Notes: a model not told the origin generated them from the sequence alone. A stretch of 64,000 nucleotides of DNA from Escallonia rubra (GCA_033065855.1 JAVXUO010002747.1:605668-669667); one strand, 5' to 3'. Shown: positions 20,828 to 34,310, numbered from the stretch's first letter. A program made the numbers and translations.

Positions 20828-22354
20828 TGTGTGATTTGTATCCAAGAGATGCTACAAGAAATTCCACCAAACTTTTCTAACGATAGTCCCAGCCAATAAA
20901 GTTTATCAAGGACAGTTTGGTATCACTAGAGTTTTTAATTGTCAAGTTCTTGAGTTCGATTAGTCTCTTTGTATTTTAGTGTAAATTATAGTTTTGCAAT
21001 CTATTATTTTGTGTACTTTGGATGGCGCTGATTTGTGTCGGAAACGTGTAATGGAAAACTTGCATGTGTTAGAAAATGTTAAAGCATGATTAGTACGTTC
21101 ATGGACTCAATATGTTTGAGTTTAAGCTTTTGAAAAGTTGGTAGAGAATAAACTCGACAATTTATACCATGCTTTGACTTTAACATGGAACCAAACTATT
21201 TGAAAATGTGCCACTCTAAATGAGATTCACTTTTGAGGAAATATCTTTGAAAAGAGTAGCAGTAGTACGTAATATACTTCATTAGTTGCATTGAATTTTC
21301 TTCTTTGACTATTCACACAATCTTAACATGTATTTAGTAAATATAAATATTGACTTTACTCATTATTATGATCCTAAGTTGACTTGTCAAACAATTGTTA
21401 TTTAAGTATATTATTGTTATTTAAGTTAGATTTAGTGTTTGCGTGTACTAAAATCTATCCTTGGATTTTACAAAAAGTCAAAAGGAGAAATTCCAATAAA
21501 ACGGAAGGAGTACATGACTTTTTAAATAACACCACATGAAAATGTAATCTAGTACTTACACATGCTGAATTTATCCCATAATTTTTGCAGAGGAAATTGC
21601 TAGTTCCACCTCATTATTTGTCACTAAAAAATGCACTTCAGTGACAATAATAACTTTAGAGCAACAAATAAGAGGTGTAATAGCATACAAGAAGGTGAAA
21701 ATAACATTCTCCCTTTTGCAAATTTTTTGGCTTAACACCTCATTGATTAAGATTTAGCTTTAAAACAGAAATATGTCAAAAATTGCATTGCTCAACAATT
21801 TCTAAATGAACTGACCTTGCCCGACTACCTTAATTTTACATGATAATTAAGACACATCAATGAGCAAATCTTATTTCTTTCAGTGGAGCGTCTATTTGCA
21901 CACTGTTGTTCTTGTTCATGTCCTTATTCGTCGCTAAAATGTGTATCAGAGATCATTCAATAAACCCGATACAAATAAAGTATAGATGAACATATACAAG
22001 GGTATAAGAATAGATATTCGCTTCTTTTAAGCACTACTCAAACTCGTGTATATTAGTTTAGTGACCATTTTCATACTTGTAGTGGTTGAGCTACAGCTCT
22101 AACCCATCGCCTTTCGGCTTTCGCTAAATGAGCTTTGGTCCTCACGAGGTTACGAGTTTACAAAACGTTGGCCCGTGCACAAGTACAGGATTACAAAATA
22201 AGGTCAGGCTCGACTCACTGCACCTGCAAATGAAAATATAAAAATTTGTACACAAATTCTTTCTATTTTTCCCGAGGTAACCTAGGAGATTATACCATAT
22301 AAAAAGCAGTTTTCATGCACAACATAAGGAAATGCTTTCAGCAAGCTTGCGTGT

Positions 22355-22358
<4 letters not shown>
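20828..22358. other. AT-rich spacer, no gene seen
   Basis: Between GCN5 and the 172-aa gene, I see only AT-rich sequence with short frames and no confident repeat structure. Confidence 0.5.

Positions 22359-22410
<52 letters not shown>
22359..22410 (+). repeat. (AG)n microsatellite
   Basis: About 26 AG units with one interruption near 22401. It directly adjoins the 110-bp tandem array and lies downstream of the 172-aa gene, probably in its 3' UTR. Confidence 0.9.
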
Positions 22411-22412
<2 letters not shown>

Positions 22413-22850
22413 TCTACCCAAGTTCTTGACTAAAGAGATCACAAAGCTCAACGAAGCATGTAAATGAAGGAAAAGGAAGCCAACATAGGCCTCTGGTTTA
22501 CGGACAATCACTCGGAGTAAAAATCGACCCAAGTTCTTGACTAAAGAGATTACAAAGCTCAACAAAGCATGTAAATGAAGGAAAAGGAAGCCAACATAGG
22601 CCTCCGGTTCACGGACAATCAGTAATAGTAAAATCCACCAAGTTCATTATTAAAGAGATCACGAAGTTCAGAAAGGCATGTAAATGAAGGAAAAGGAAGC
22701 CAACATAGGCCTCTGGTTCACGGACAATCAGTAACAACAAAATCGACCCAAGTTCTTGACAATAGAGATTCCAAAGTTCAACAAAGCATGTAAATGAAGG
22801 AAAAGGAAGCCAACATAGGCCTCTGGTTCGCGGACAATCAGAAATAGTAG
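22411..22850 (-). repeat. Four-copy 110-bp tandem array overlapping a stop codon
   Basis: The word AAGTTC at the start of each unit recurs at about 22420, 22531, 22640 and 22750, giving periods of 111, 109 and 110. Every unit carries GCATGTAAATGAAGG, AAAAGGAAGCCAACATAGGC and CGGACAATCA. The last CGGACAATCA contains the stop codon (complement of TCA at 22838-22840) of the minus-strand gene. The array therefore forms most of its 3' flank. Confidence 0.9.
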
Positions 22851-25243
22851 TATTCATCTCTCTTCAGCATCTTGAACAGGGAAGATCTAGGATCTGGTTT
22901 TCTTGATGAACTACGGGTTCTCTTCCTCCCGGCTTCAGTGGTGCTCCTGTTACTCGACTCCAGCTGCGGGTGGTTAATGGCTTTAATCATGAGAGCCGGT
23001 GTTGTCGTCCTGCCTGCATTGCTGGACGGAGAAGCATCGACTAATGGTTGTTGATACCTGTTGTTTCATGTGTAGTATACAAACGATTCTTAAGGGGCAA
23101 ACTCAAAGACAAAATTGTCAGTCATTCAATATCTAAGCAAGCAAAATGGACAAATATCACTGCTGTGGTTGTACACCTCTTTGATTGAATAAACAAAAGA
23201 AGCCTCAAACAAACCAATTTGCATGCTCTTTTCTTTTCATTTTAAAATATTGATATCCATTATCTCTTAAGGGAAACCATGTTCAAAGATTTAGCATCTA
23301 AATCAATCTGGACTTGAGATATATTAAATTCAATCTTTTTACCTAGGCATTACAGGCTCTGTCGGTGACAGATATTCTGCAGAGTTTTCTGCTTCCGCCT
23401 TTTCCAAGTGTTCATCTTCAAATATTATCTGCAAAGAACAAGTCTTTACATTATACTTCACATCATGACTGCAATGAGTCCATGAAGAAACACCCCCCCA
23501 CCCCAAAAAAAAAAAATAATAACCCACCCACCAGGAAAAAAGGAAAGGGACACCTTGTGAAGCAAAACAGTAATTTCTGTGCCGTGAAAACCCCAGTAGC
23601 TTAAGATGTCACATGAGACATCTATTTGACCAAACTCTCACAATGCTGAAATACCAGAGGTAGTCTAACCTGAGGTGGTCCAGTACTTATATCAGAGCGC
23701 CATGTTGGACTCATGCAACTCTCTTCTTTCTTCACTCCCTTCCAATAGATTTAAGAGGTCATTCATTGTAATGCGGAAAAATAAAAACCTAACATGAACT
23801 TTTAAGAATCAGCAAAAATGATTCAGTTCACTTACTCCATCTATTACTGCAGCAGGCAAATGATCATGGGCTTCATCACTTTCTTCATTGTGGATGTTAG
23901 CTTCAACAAATAGCCCTCCGCATGGTGAAGTAGAATCTTTGTCTTATGTACCAAAAAAACACAGAATAAAAGATCGTGCAGACATTGCAAGGGGAAGTAA
24001 TTACGTAAAGTTTTTGGGGCAAATTATTTATAGATCAAAGTGATATAAGAAAAGCAAGCTCTCCCTTTTTGGGATCCAATATTACCAACCAATAGTGCGT
24101 ACACCAGCATGAACTTTCACGAAGATGTTCGCATGATAGACGAGGAAGATTTGCATGTATAGCGCAGACAATAAACAACAAAAATGCAATTCAAATGGGA
24201 TCAGTAATTACTCCAACAAGTTCCATATAGGCGAAATAGTGCACAAAAGCATGAATAGATTCTCTTACAAGTACCAAAGCCTAACTTAATTGAGTTGATA
24301 TAACATTAACCTGAATGAATATTAAGAGTCAAGAAAGAATATTATTTACATAACAAATGATGATGTGTTAAATACTGTCGTGCTTATTCCTTATTAGCAT
24401 ATGTAAACTGTAAAGGAAGTATAAAGAAGTCTGGCTATTTGCACTATACAAAACTGCATTGATGTGTCAAAATTAATCCCTATCATATACTAATTCTAAA
24501 GTTGCATTTACCATCTCTAAAAGACTAACTTCAATTATAAAAGATTAACTTTACAAACTGGCTTTCAGCAGTCACAGACTTTTCTTTCTTAATCTTAAAA
24601 CTCCTATTCAGAGTATAAGAAATCATCGGTATGGATCTGGTGTTTCTCTTGCCAACCATTCAGAAAGTAATGCTAATTAAACCACGTAAACTAATATCCT
24701 TTTGATCATTCTCACGTCATGTTATCCCGTCTTTTCTCCCCTGCATATGGGAGGAGTCATTTTGTTCTAAAAAAGTATATATTTAAACACGTTGTTTTAG
24801 GGTACCAAGCTGCCTGAGCAAAAACCCTTGTTGCCTGAGCAAACAGTGAATGCACAACTGCACTTTGTGCTGCTGTCATTGTGCAACTGCTCTGGCAGCA
24901 AGTAAAATGCTTTGTCTTTTTGGGTATCCTCGTTCCAATACCAAATAATGGATTGAATTTTCATAACTCGTATCTTATTCGATGTTGTTTAATCTATATG
25001 GTTAGATCTAGATGTTAACCAAAAGTTGCTCAGAAACTTCAAAAAAATATTTGATCTGCAATGACATGTTAAAAAAAAAGATGAAATGATCACAGCAACA
25101 CAGAAAGAAAAGAAGAAAAAAAAAACTGTTCAAAATAAAGATCCAACATAAAACTAAAAACCAAAGAGAGCCTCATCCTTATAAGAATGGATCACTTTAA
25201 TCTCACCTCCAAGTTTGCCTTCAACCTTCTTTGAGTAACTCAT
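22838..25243 (-). CDS. Unrecognised 172-aa protein, five exons
   Basis: Exons: 25243-25207, 23942-23836, 23738-23670, 23428-23343, 23057-22838. All junctions are GT-AG and the frame is continuous (519 nt), which supports a real gene. The protein begins MSYSKKVEGKLGDKDS, has an acidic middle (NIHNEESDEAHDH; EDEHLEKAEAENSAEY) and a distinctive SPTWRSDISTGPPQ. It ends in a basic, Ser-rich tail (GRKRTRSSSRKP, LFKMLKRDEYYYF) that could be a nuclear localisation signal. There is no signal peptide, membrane segment or enzyme motif. I cannot assign a family. It looks like a small regulatory or nuclear protein, but that is inference. The last codons and stop overlap the tandem array, and a decayed copy of exon 1 lies near 32.06 kb. 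Confidence 0.75.
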
Positions 25244-25594
25244 TCTCAAGCAAAATCTGAAACCTTAAACAGAAAAGAGTTAATTTATCATCAAAACGTA
25301 TTACAAGGCTAACTTTGCAGTGATGGGGAAAGAAAACCATCAAATCAAAGTGCAGATTAAACGATTTTTTTTTTTTTTTAATATTTCAAAGATGAGAACC
25401 TGATGAAACCCTAGATGAATTGAGGTTTGAACTGATTGACTACAATGCAGTTGGTTAAAGAATGGTTTTATAGGAGAAAATCACAACTCAGATTACATAA
25501 ATCACTTGACACCTGTGCTTAGATTCCATCCTACCTATCCTCATTAATGGACAACAGCCAGTAATACGTAATTATTACTTTCCGAATTTGGAAG

Positions 25595-25798
25595 GTGCAT
25601 TTCTTCGACAACAAAGAAATATGGTGTCAATTTGTCAGTTACGTCGAGAAAGTATCTCTTCAACATAAACAACATTCTAGAGTGAATGAAGACATTGCTG
25701 ATGACTTTTCAAGCCAACTGAATATTATTTGCAAATTAGTAGACCTTGATGAGGGTGGAGTTGAGGAAAATGGAACTGATTCAAACTGTATGAAGTGA
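25595..25798 (+). CDS. Orphan 67-codon open frame, possible gene fragment
   Basis: The frame includes FVSYVEKVSLQHKQHSRVNE, DDFSSQLNIICKLVDLDEGG and ends NGTDSNCMK. Its amino-acid mix is protein-like and not repetitive, and it continues open upstream of the Met for a few codons. I do not recognise it and see no companion exons. It lies about 350 bp upstream of the divergently placed 172-aa gene. It may be a relic or chance. Confidence 0.2.
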   Translation: MHFFDNKEIWCQFVSYVEKVSLQHKQHSRVNEDIADDFSSQLNIICKLVDLDEGGVEENGTDSNCMK

Positions 25799-28700
25799 GT
25801 GGCATTTTTAAAAGTTTATAAGGGTAACAATCTTTTTCGTTTTTTGACAAATGTTATGTGCTATTAAACGGCCGGACGGCAAAACATCAACCATCTCTGT
25901 AGGGTGAGGAACTGTTCAAGAAAAGAGCAGAGGCCTCATGGGACACTAGAAACCCGTTGCTGCCCAACAAAAAGTAGATAAAAGTAGGAACTTAACCCTT
26001 GAGATGAACAATCAAATACCTTCAACCACCCTTCTGTTTCTCTTTTCATAAGCACCAAAATTAGAAGACTCCAGGAAATCTGAACATTTGCCTTCTTCCT
26101 TATGTTTTCTTTATCAGAAGTAAATTCCATTCGATTATCTTAATGTTCCTCCATATCCTACTTAGGCCCATTCCGCATACATTGTGCACAAGCTTCTAAT
26201 AAGCATTCCATTTTCCAGTACATTTTGCTCTGAGCTAAAAATAACATGATTTAATGCAGGTAAGAGCTTCTTATTGCAATATTTCTTCTTGTTGTTTAAC
26301 TATATAGACCTTCTATAAAGGTTCACTCCATGAACAATCATCTGCTTATCAAGCCTACTCATGCTGTTCATAAACTTGACCTATTATAATTACGTGCCCG
26401 ACAAGGTTCGTCAAAAACTGATTCTATATTTGGATGCATATAAGCTCAACTAATTGCAGTCTGTCCTCATAACTACTAGTTTATTACTTAAGAAACAGGC
26501 ATATCCTGTTCAATAATATGGCACCGACATGCATTTAATGTAGATAAATCATCACTAGACGACAATCTTGTTTAAACTCCCGCCCAGAAAATTACACAAA
26601 TGGCATATGCATGCAACAAGTACGTGCATGGACATAGCATGCATAGTGGGAGGGCTTCTACGGCTTATGCAAATAGAACTCGAATGGCATATTCAATATC
26701 ATTTGAAAACAAGATAGGGTCTTTGTTTTTTATGTTAACTGTTACTGGCTTTTAACAAGAAAGGCAAAGCACCAATAAGCTTGGTGTTAATCTTGAAAAA
26801 GTGGAGCAAGAGAGGGACTTAAACATATATACCAAGTACGTGAGTAAGTTCTATACTTAAATGTTAAAGCAGGATCTGAAAAATTACTCTCTCGGAGTAA
26901 CCATTCATGTCTACTTTTATGGAGTGAAGAACTACTACAACACCACACTTGAAGGTTCATTGGAGCTACAAGCACAAATTTCCTTTCAATCTACCACTAC
27001 AATGTCTGAACTATTATTGCTTACGCTGTTCTAATCTTTTGAGAGGTGAATTTACAATTTTGACGTAAAAATATTCATGTCATGACAATTCTCTCTTAAA
27101 TTGAAGATAATTGAATGGGAGATCTTCTGCTTGGCCATAGTTTTAGTCATCACCCAACCACTTCTCACCAAGCTTACTAGGGTTTAGTTTTACTTATCTA
27201 AGTGGTTGATCGGATAATGTACAGAATCTGCGCATGTAAATGCACAAGCGAAAAAGAGAGAAAGTTTACCAAATTTTTTTTTAAAAACAGAAGCATGTAA
27301 CTGCCAAGGGTTCAAGATTGAATCCCCTAGGTCAAGAAGTGGTTCAATAGTAATTTCAAGCCGTGAACAGATGATTCTGCAGAGCATCACCTAACACCAC
27401 TCTCTGATACGCCTTTAAAGTCTTTCTTCCCATGATGATTATGGCTGATCATGATGTTCGACAAGCAATGAAGGTTTAGCATGCAGGTGAAAAACATTTC
27501 CATCTCCAACGCCCATCTCTAAAGAAAAACTAGAAGCCGACGTTGGCTTCCTTTGTTTCTGCGAGCAAAATGAGTAAGTTCTCAGACGATTCATTACCAA
27601 CATGTAAAAAATGTTAACCAATGAGAAGAGGCTACAAACCCCTCATTAGTCATACCATTGCCAGTGAATCAAATCATTTAAAAGTCATAGAAAGTAAGAG
27701 TCAAAGGTTCAATATCAGGCGAAATGTTGTTATCTCTTTGATCCAAACAATATTATGTTCTTTATTCAGATTTGAGATTATTCCCATACAAAATAGCAAT
27801 CCATGAACTAAGTGTATGGTTGGTTTGAGCATATATTTAGGGTAAAGTTGGCAATCGAGACTTCAAAGGTATATTCTCTTCTTTCAGGTAAATATATGTG
27901 AGAAATTCGACATGGTTTATCATATCGATATCTCAAGTCTTCGACTGAATACATCTTTTAGACGAAGACTGGTGTCGCACAGGAGCCATATCTAGCTATG
28001 CTTGAAGAACTTTTGCATTTTAAAATCCCATGTTCTCAACCATCTTGTCCAGCTTAATTCGCCTCCAAGAAAAGGAGGTTTTGTTAAAGTGATGAAGGAG
28101 TTCACATATATCACAAAGTCAGGTCAACCCAAAGTGTCAATAAAAAATTCATATATTTTGGCAGACATTCATCTAATGTTAAAAAAAGGATGCCAAGATA
28201 TTCCGATGGATTATGACGATCAGTAATAACAGCTCTTAACTTTCCAACTAGTATTTGGTTTGGTCGTTGAACAAATGCATTAATCATACAAATAAAAGTT
28301 GAACCACCTTGATTAACCCTCCACCCTACTTTAAACAGGTCTATACAATCTTACTATGGATGATACTTTGCTGTCTTTTCTTTTGAGTCTTCTCAATGGG
28401 ATCGGGTTGGGGCGTCAAGCACTCCAACTTAATCACTGCTGAAAATTAGATTATCCATTGAGTGGATGCCTAACAAGAGATTGCATGTATTTCATACTCA
28501 ACAAGAGAAAGTCTTTATGATAGCAAGGTTCTTGACTGCAACAAATAGTGGGGATAAATTACCAACTACAGAAGTAGAAAACTTTTAATCCAGATTATTC
28601 ACGCTCAAGGTTTCAATAGTAAATAACTAATTGCAACACATTAAGTTCAGGATGATTCGTTTTACTTAGGCACTCCATGAGCAATATCAAAAATCTCAAC

Positions 28701-30394
28701 AGGGTTCAGAGGTGCTGTATTCTCTTAAGGCTTTCATTCCCTCTTCCTGTGTGTATTCACGCATTCCATCTTCAAAAAGAATAAAGGGCTTTCCAATTAC
28801 TTAGAGGAGACATTAAACACAAAAAGATTATGCCTTTCAAATTAGAGCCATCCTTCAGGACTGTGAAGAACCTTAAAGGGTAAAACATAAAACCCCACCC
28901 CTCGCACGCAAAAAAAAAAAAAAAAACAGACACAGACGCACTGACAGTGAAGCGAAATAATTTGGTGCTTATGCCATTTTCACGAAATTGGCATGTCACT
29001 GAATATTCAGGGGTAGTCCAGATCCGACGAAACCCTGCATAGGTATTAGGTCACACAACCTTCTTATTTCAGCAAGGCACTTTCTTTAATCACTCCTTGC
29101 ATATGAAATAAAGAAACTCGTAGCTAGCTAGGTCATTAGTAGTACTATCATTGGTATCATGAACTTCTAAGGATCAGCTGAAATAATTCACTTGACCCAT
29201 CTTTTGCTATAGCAGGCAAACAGCCAACATTTTCAGCTTTTTTCCTAGTGGGTAATCTCTTCAACAACAGCCCTTAACGTGCCGAATTGGACTCTATGGG
29301 TCTCATTCAGATAAAAAGTTAGCAAGGGAAAGCTATATCTATACATATACATATACACAAACATCTGAGGTATTCACGCCATTAACAGTTTCAGGGAGAA
29401 ATTAAAGAAATGCATTAAGTTTTGCAAGCTGTGCACGTTCTCGTTGTCAAATGATTAATACACTTTAAGGCCCTGATTACAAGCAAAAAAGAAAAGTAAA
29501 AACAAAAAACACGGGATAGGGTGGGAGGTATGTTCAACAGGTAAAATATGACAATGGTCTAAGAGAGTAAGTAGTGTTGTAAGAATTTTAAGGTAACGGA
29601 ACTCAGTTGAGAAGGGTTTAGGATGTTATGTCTCAACGCACTGCTTTCAGATTTTCTGCTACACATCCGTATGCATTTGATGCAAAAAGTGTCATTTGAT
29701 CTATGTTGCATAAAAAGCTTGGCCATATGAGCATCAAATCAGATCGTGTCTTCATATCGATTGAAGTGTCAAGAGATTTACATCTTTACCAAAAACCTAG
29801 ATATATAATAAGTCTTTGTATAATTTCTAGAACAAAGAGGTCATCCATAAACAGAACAGCCCAAGTGATCCAGGCATCTAGTATTTTCTCAGCTTATGAT
29901 ATCAAAAAAAGCATCTGAACAATTAGTCCTGAAAGCTCAGCGGATGGCATTCTTCAGGTGATTTATAACATGAAGTCATAGTGCATAATTAGTTTATATT
30001 TAGAGATCTGTTAGTCCCTTGTTTTAAGGAAAAAAAAAGATTAACATAAACATCCAAAGGGGGAAAGAACTAAAATGAAGTCTCAACAAGCAAATGATCT
30101 TATGATTTGTGCACCTTTCTTCCGGCCATATCTCCTTATAATAAGTAGAGCACCCTGAACAAAAAAAATTCTACCCGCATCACATCTCTAAAATCATGCT
30201 CATACCTCTCTTATAAGAGAAAAAGAGTCGATTCAGCAAGAATACTCAAACACTGTTTTGAGTATTGCCTTCACCTATTTTCACGTCACTCTTTATCAAT
30301 CATGTGAAATTGGAGCCTTATACAAACTTTTCACTTTTCATGTATGAATACGTAGGCTATATCTTCGATACATCGCATAACCAGACATAAGCTA
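25799..30394. other. Long AT-rich spacer, no gene seen
   Basis: Only short frames and scattered poly-A/T tracts appear (for example a 16-A run near 28911). A stretch at 29703-29742 translates as LHKKLGHMSIKS, faintly like the copia pre-integrase motif WHxRLGHMS, but nothing around it supports an element. Confidence 0.4.
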
Positions 30395-30690
30395 TATGTT
30401 AAGCATGATAACAATGTTGGTCCCGTTCTCTAGCAGCTTGTGCATCCGATTGCGCAATGCTTAGGGTTCAATACGGCTTGCATTTGGTCCCATTCATATA
30501 TTCCAATCGGTTCTGTTTGCGTGTGCACTTGGTGGTTCTGCAGGTGATTTCTTCCTCGTTAATTTGTCTCCACGTGCAATGGAGGCCTTGCACGTGAGAG
30601 GGAATTTGAGCATGATATAATATTGTTGGGTCCACTCTCTAACAACTTAAGCTTTTAAAGCAACTGGTATCTTAACATAATATAACGTTT
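30395..30690 (+). mobile_element. LTR-retrotransposon fragment
   Basis: The text TTGGGTCCACTCTCTAACAA then CTTAAGCTTTTAAAGCAACT and GGTATCTTAACA resembles the end of many plant LTRs. A related phrase, GTTGGTCCCGTTCTCTAGCA, starts about 200 bp to the left, suggesting two partial direct repeats. No coding region or primer-binding site is evident, so this is a remnant. Confidence 0.35.
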
Positions 30691-31301
30691 GAAAGGGGAC
30701 CATCTGAAAATTTTGAACAGTGTCAATATCACATTAGTGATATTGACAGAATGAAACTGTAATCTATCTCATGACTGCATATTAACAACCACACTACCAT
30801 GAATCTCCATCTTACTGTTGATAAGTAACAAGTTTATAAAAGAAAATGCACAAAAAGGGCAACCATTATACGTGCAGGGTCTAAATACCAGCTTAAAACA
30901 TCGTCAGACGCACAGAAAGAGCAACAAGCCGACCAATCCCCATTAACCCTTTAGTTTTTCCCACTGGCCAAACATCATAAATAATGGAAAATCAAGCTTT
31001 TGTCAACTCTATGAGAGGGATCCGCTTCTTCACCAATCTTGCAAAATAATTGAAAGCTTTGTCCTCCGTACCCTCAAAAAACAGCTCCAACAAACTGCTG
31101 AAGCTATCCACGACATCAATGATCAGCATCATTGTCTCTGCCGAATCAGCATTATACACTAGGAACTTTTATATGCACCTTGGTCTGAATTTAGCCAAGT
31201 GCATACACTGCCGAATCAGCATTAGAGTCTGACAAGGTTAAGTTTGGGACATAGGGACGATGTTAAGATGGGGGAAAGTGGGGAGGAGGGGGAGGCGGGA
31301 A

Positions 31302-31400
31302 ATTGTAACACCCGGTCTCACATGAGATATGTGGGAGCCTATAAGACCCTGACCAAATAACTCGGGAGTACATACTTGGCTAGTCGGGTTGGATTAACAA
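31302..31400 (+). mobile_element. Diverged LTR fragment related to the TRIM at 63480
   Basis: TAACACCCGGTCTCACATGA, GATATGTGGGAGCC and TACATACTTGGCTAG follow the same order as TGACATCCCACATAAGATAT and TACCTACTTGGCTAG in the TRIM terminal repeat at 63815-63952. It looks like a solo or truncated copy of the same or a sister family. Confidence 0.45.
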
Positions 31401-32039
31401 TTACTCTATGTTGAAGTTCTATACAAGCAAAGTAAAAGGCATCAACTAGTCCAGTTGATTTTATACTACATCTAAAAAGAAAGAATCAAGATCAGTTATC
31501 ATGTACGGAGTGCACGCAATCCATGTCAATTCATTTATTATAAACATATCCGGGAGTTTGCATTATATACAAGCATTAATTACTCCTATACAAGAAAACT
31601 GCACCACATGGGACCAAATACTGCATTTATAACCAGTACAGTTATAAGAAAGAAAATGGCAAGTGATCAGACTACATTCCAGATCCATCATTTCTGTGGA
31701 GTGTTAAGCGATCCTCTCATGGATCTAACATATTACTTGAAGATCATTGTGCCAGTCTAATTTTTACTCTTCTCTTGTGAGTTTTGCAAGGGAAGGGTTA
31801 CGCTAAACAAGAAAACAACAGGTAACACTTTGTTCTAATACCAGATCATAGACCGGATACTCATTGCTGTAAAATATACGATCAAGGTGTCAGCCAAAAG
31901 TTCTTTATTAAACATCCTTGAATACATAATAAAATGTAGAAAAGCACACATGTATAGAAAGAATTATAAAACCTAAGCAAAGATAAAAAGATGCACCAAA
32001 AAAGTAAACCAAAGATACATGGTTTAATGACTTTGATCT

Positions 32040-32370
32040 TATCAGTGAATGCTCAAAGTCTCACCTCTGAACTTGCTCTCAACCTTCTTCAGTGGGTATA
32101 TAGAAGTAAAATCTGATACCGTAAACATTACCTGTAAAAACTCATCAAACAAGTAGACAGTCTAATTTTCAGAAGAAAAAAAAAAAAACTAACCAGATCA
32201 ATGTAATTCAAAATTGAGAAAAATGAAGGTGAAATTCAAGGATGATGACCTGATGCTTTGGGGTATGAAGCTAGTTGATTTGAGAATCTCACGTATATGT
32301 GATTGGCCAAAATTATGACAATCCCGGGCATACTTGTTACATGGCATGTCGTGCTTAGATTCTTTTACTG
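32040..32370 (-). pseudogene. Decayed copy of the 5' end of the 172-aa gene
   Basis: On the minus strand, GAAGAAGGTTGAGAGCAAGT then a GGTGAGA donor-like end matches exon 1 of the gene at 25243-25207 (AAAGAAGGTTGAAGGCAAAC then GGTGAGA). Upstream landmarks also recur in order: ATCAGATTTT, a CCTGATG-containing block, and GTGCTTAGATTC. The start codon position now reads ATA. No later exons were found nearby, so this is a duplicated promoter plus first exon that no longer encodes the protein. Confidence 0.5.
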
Positions 32371-34310
32371 TGGTACAATGTTGTCATGTAAGTGAATTTC
32401 TTCAAAAGAGAAAAAGAAAATGTTCTCTAGATCAGTGAAATTAAAGGAGACGCTGATGTTGACTTCCGAAGTAAATTGGGAATTTGATCATACCTCTGCC
32501 CATATCAATAGTCTTGCATTCAAAATATCTTGAGAAGCTTGAGCTTGAAGTAAGTTCTGTTCAATTAAACGCGATTGTATTAATTCGTAAAGACGCCACA
32601 ATGTGACATGTCATAGGAAACGAAAGGACTATGAAGAAAAAGGAAATAATTCAAGCATAATGGAAAGAGAATCATTTGAACTGTGAACAATGCAGTAATT
32701 AGTAACCCTAGTTGTGTAATATATCCTTCCTGGTCGGAGATTTCTATATCAGAGTCACTTCCATCTCAATTTTCTTATCTACCTATCTCCAAATAGGTAG
32801 TGCAAAAGGACTTCTATAGCAAGTAACAACTTTGTACTTGGAAATTTTTACTAGTTAGTCACGATTTCAGCCTCTATTTCAACCATCAAACAATGATACG
32901 CGTTGCAGTTGACAATTTTCATGACGCAATACTTATTATATATCATTGATTGATTCCCTATGCTCAACTACATCATCATGCAATAATCTTTCATAAATAC
33001 ACGTTGCATGATCAATTCTGTGCTGCTCATCAAATTTATTCATTTAGCACAATACTCGCCTTATTAAATTATTCAAGTACTTAGACAAAAACGATCTTAT
33101 TGGGATGGATATGACTCGCCATTGTTAGCTATCATCCTCAATCGTCGTAGATATCACTTGAAAATGAAAAAAAAAAAAAGAACATATCAACTGATAAGCC
33201 TTGACAAACGCCAAATAAATAAACATTAGAGGGCTATTATCACGACACGAACTTTTGGTAGCTCACAAGGCTAGTGCAGTGATTGCATGCACGGACAACA
33301 CGCAGAACTACAGAGTTTCCAATAAAATATTGGTGTGACATCCAAATTCAAATTATTTATGTTCACAAACGCAGTTTGAAGAATCTAAAAGGGCCTAAGG
33401 GGAAATGTCAATTACAGCGCCAGAGGGAGGGGGAGCATAGGTGGGCAAGTGACTTCCTCCACTCTTGTGAAATATTCCTTTTTTCCTACTCCTAATTGCA
33501 CATGTCCATTGCATTTAAGGAAATTATCACTCTTCTGCCCAGTTTGATTCACACACAAAGACAAAATCAAGACCGCAATGATAAATGCGTTCCAGTTTTT
33601 ACCACTTACACTCAATCGAACGATTCTTATAATTGTGACCCTTTAATATGCTTCTTGGAGACACTAATAGATGTTCAGAGACAAAGTAGAGTATAGTTAT
33701 TATAAGGTGGAGTACATGCAAAGGATGCGTTAGGCACTTCATGCTTTTCCCATATTCATTCAAGTGCGTTTTCCCGGTGATAGAGTGAAAACATTATCAT
33801 GTTAATATTTAAAACCTTTCTGAATAATATTTATACTTACAAACTTCCAGTTTACGGCGGTCAATTATAAATATTCAGAGGCCAAAGGTGAGTAATAGTG
33901 AACATTGCTTGATGTTTCGTGCTCTGGATGATAATCAATCCAACTAACCAACTGCTACTCTGAAGAGCCCATTTAAGCAACCTAGAAGTAGGTCGATCGC
34001 AAAAATTGCAAAACACATGCGTTTGGTTAGGTCATGTAACTCATCATTGGGTGTCTATTTCCAATTAACAATCAAGGTTTTTTCCAAAATGAGGTGCGCT
34101 AGTTAATTAGAGAAGTATGGAACTAACATTGCTTTGACATTACCCAAATCCAGTACTGCTTTGGCAACAGCAACTCCCACCATCGAAGATACAGAAGAAA
34201 ATGGAGCACAAAACAAGCTCTTCTTCTTCAACCAAAATACACAGGACTTATACAAAAAATCTGGCAGAGTACAAAAGAAAAAGGAAGATAATAAACGCAG
34301 GTAGCTAATT

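Noticed and set aside
22411-22850. Regularly spaced repeats resembling a CRISPR array
   Set aside because: The units are contiguous 110-bp minisatellite copies with no unique spacers, in plant DNA next to a gene.
29703-29918. Frame starting LHKKLGHMSIKS, like a copia pre-integrase motif
   Set aside because: The similarity is about ten residues with no further gag-pol sequence, terminal repeats or primer site around it.
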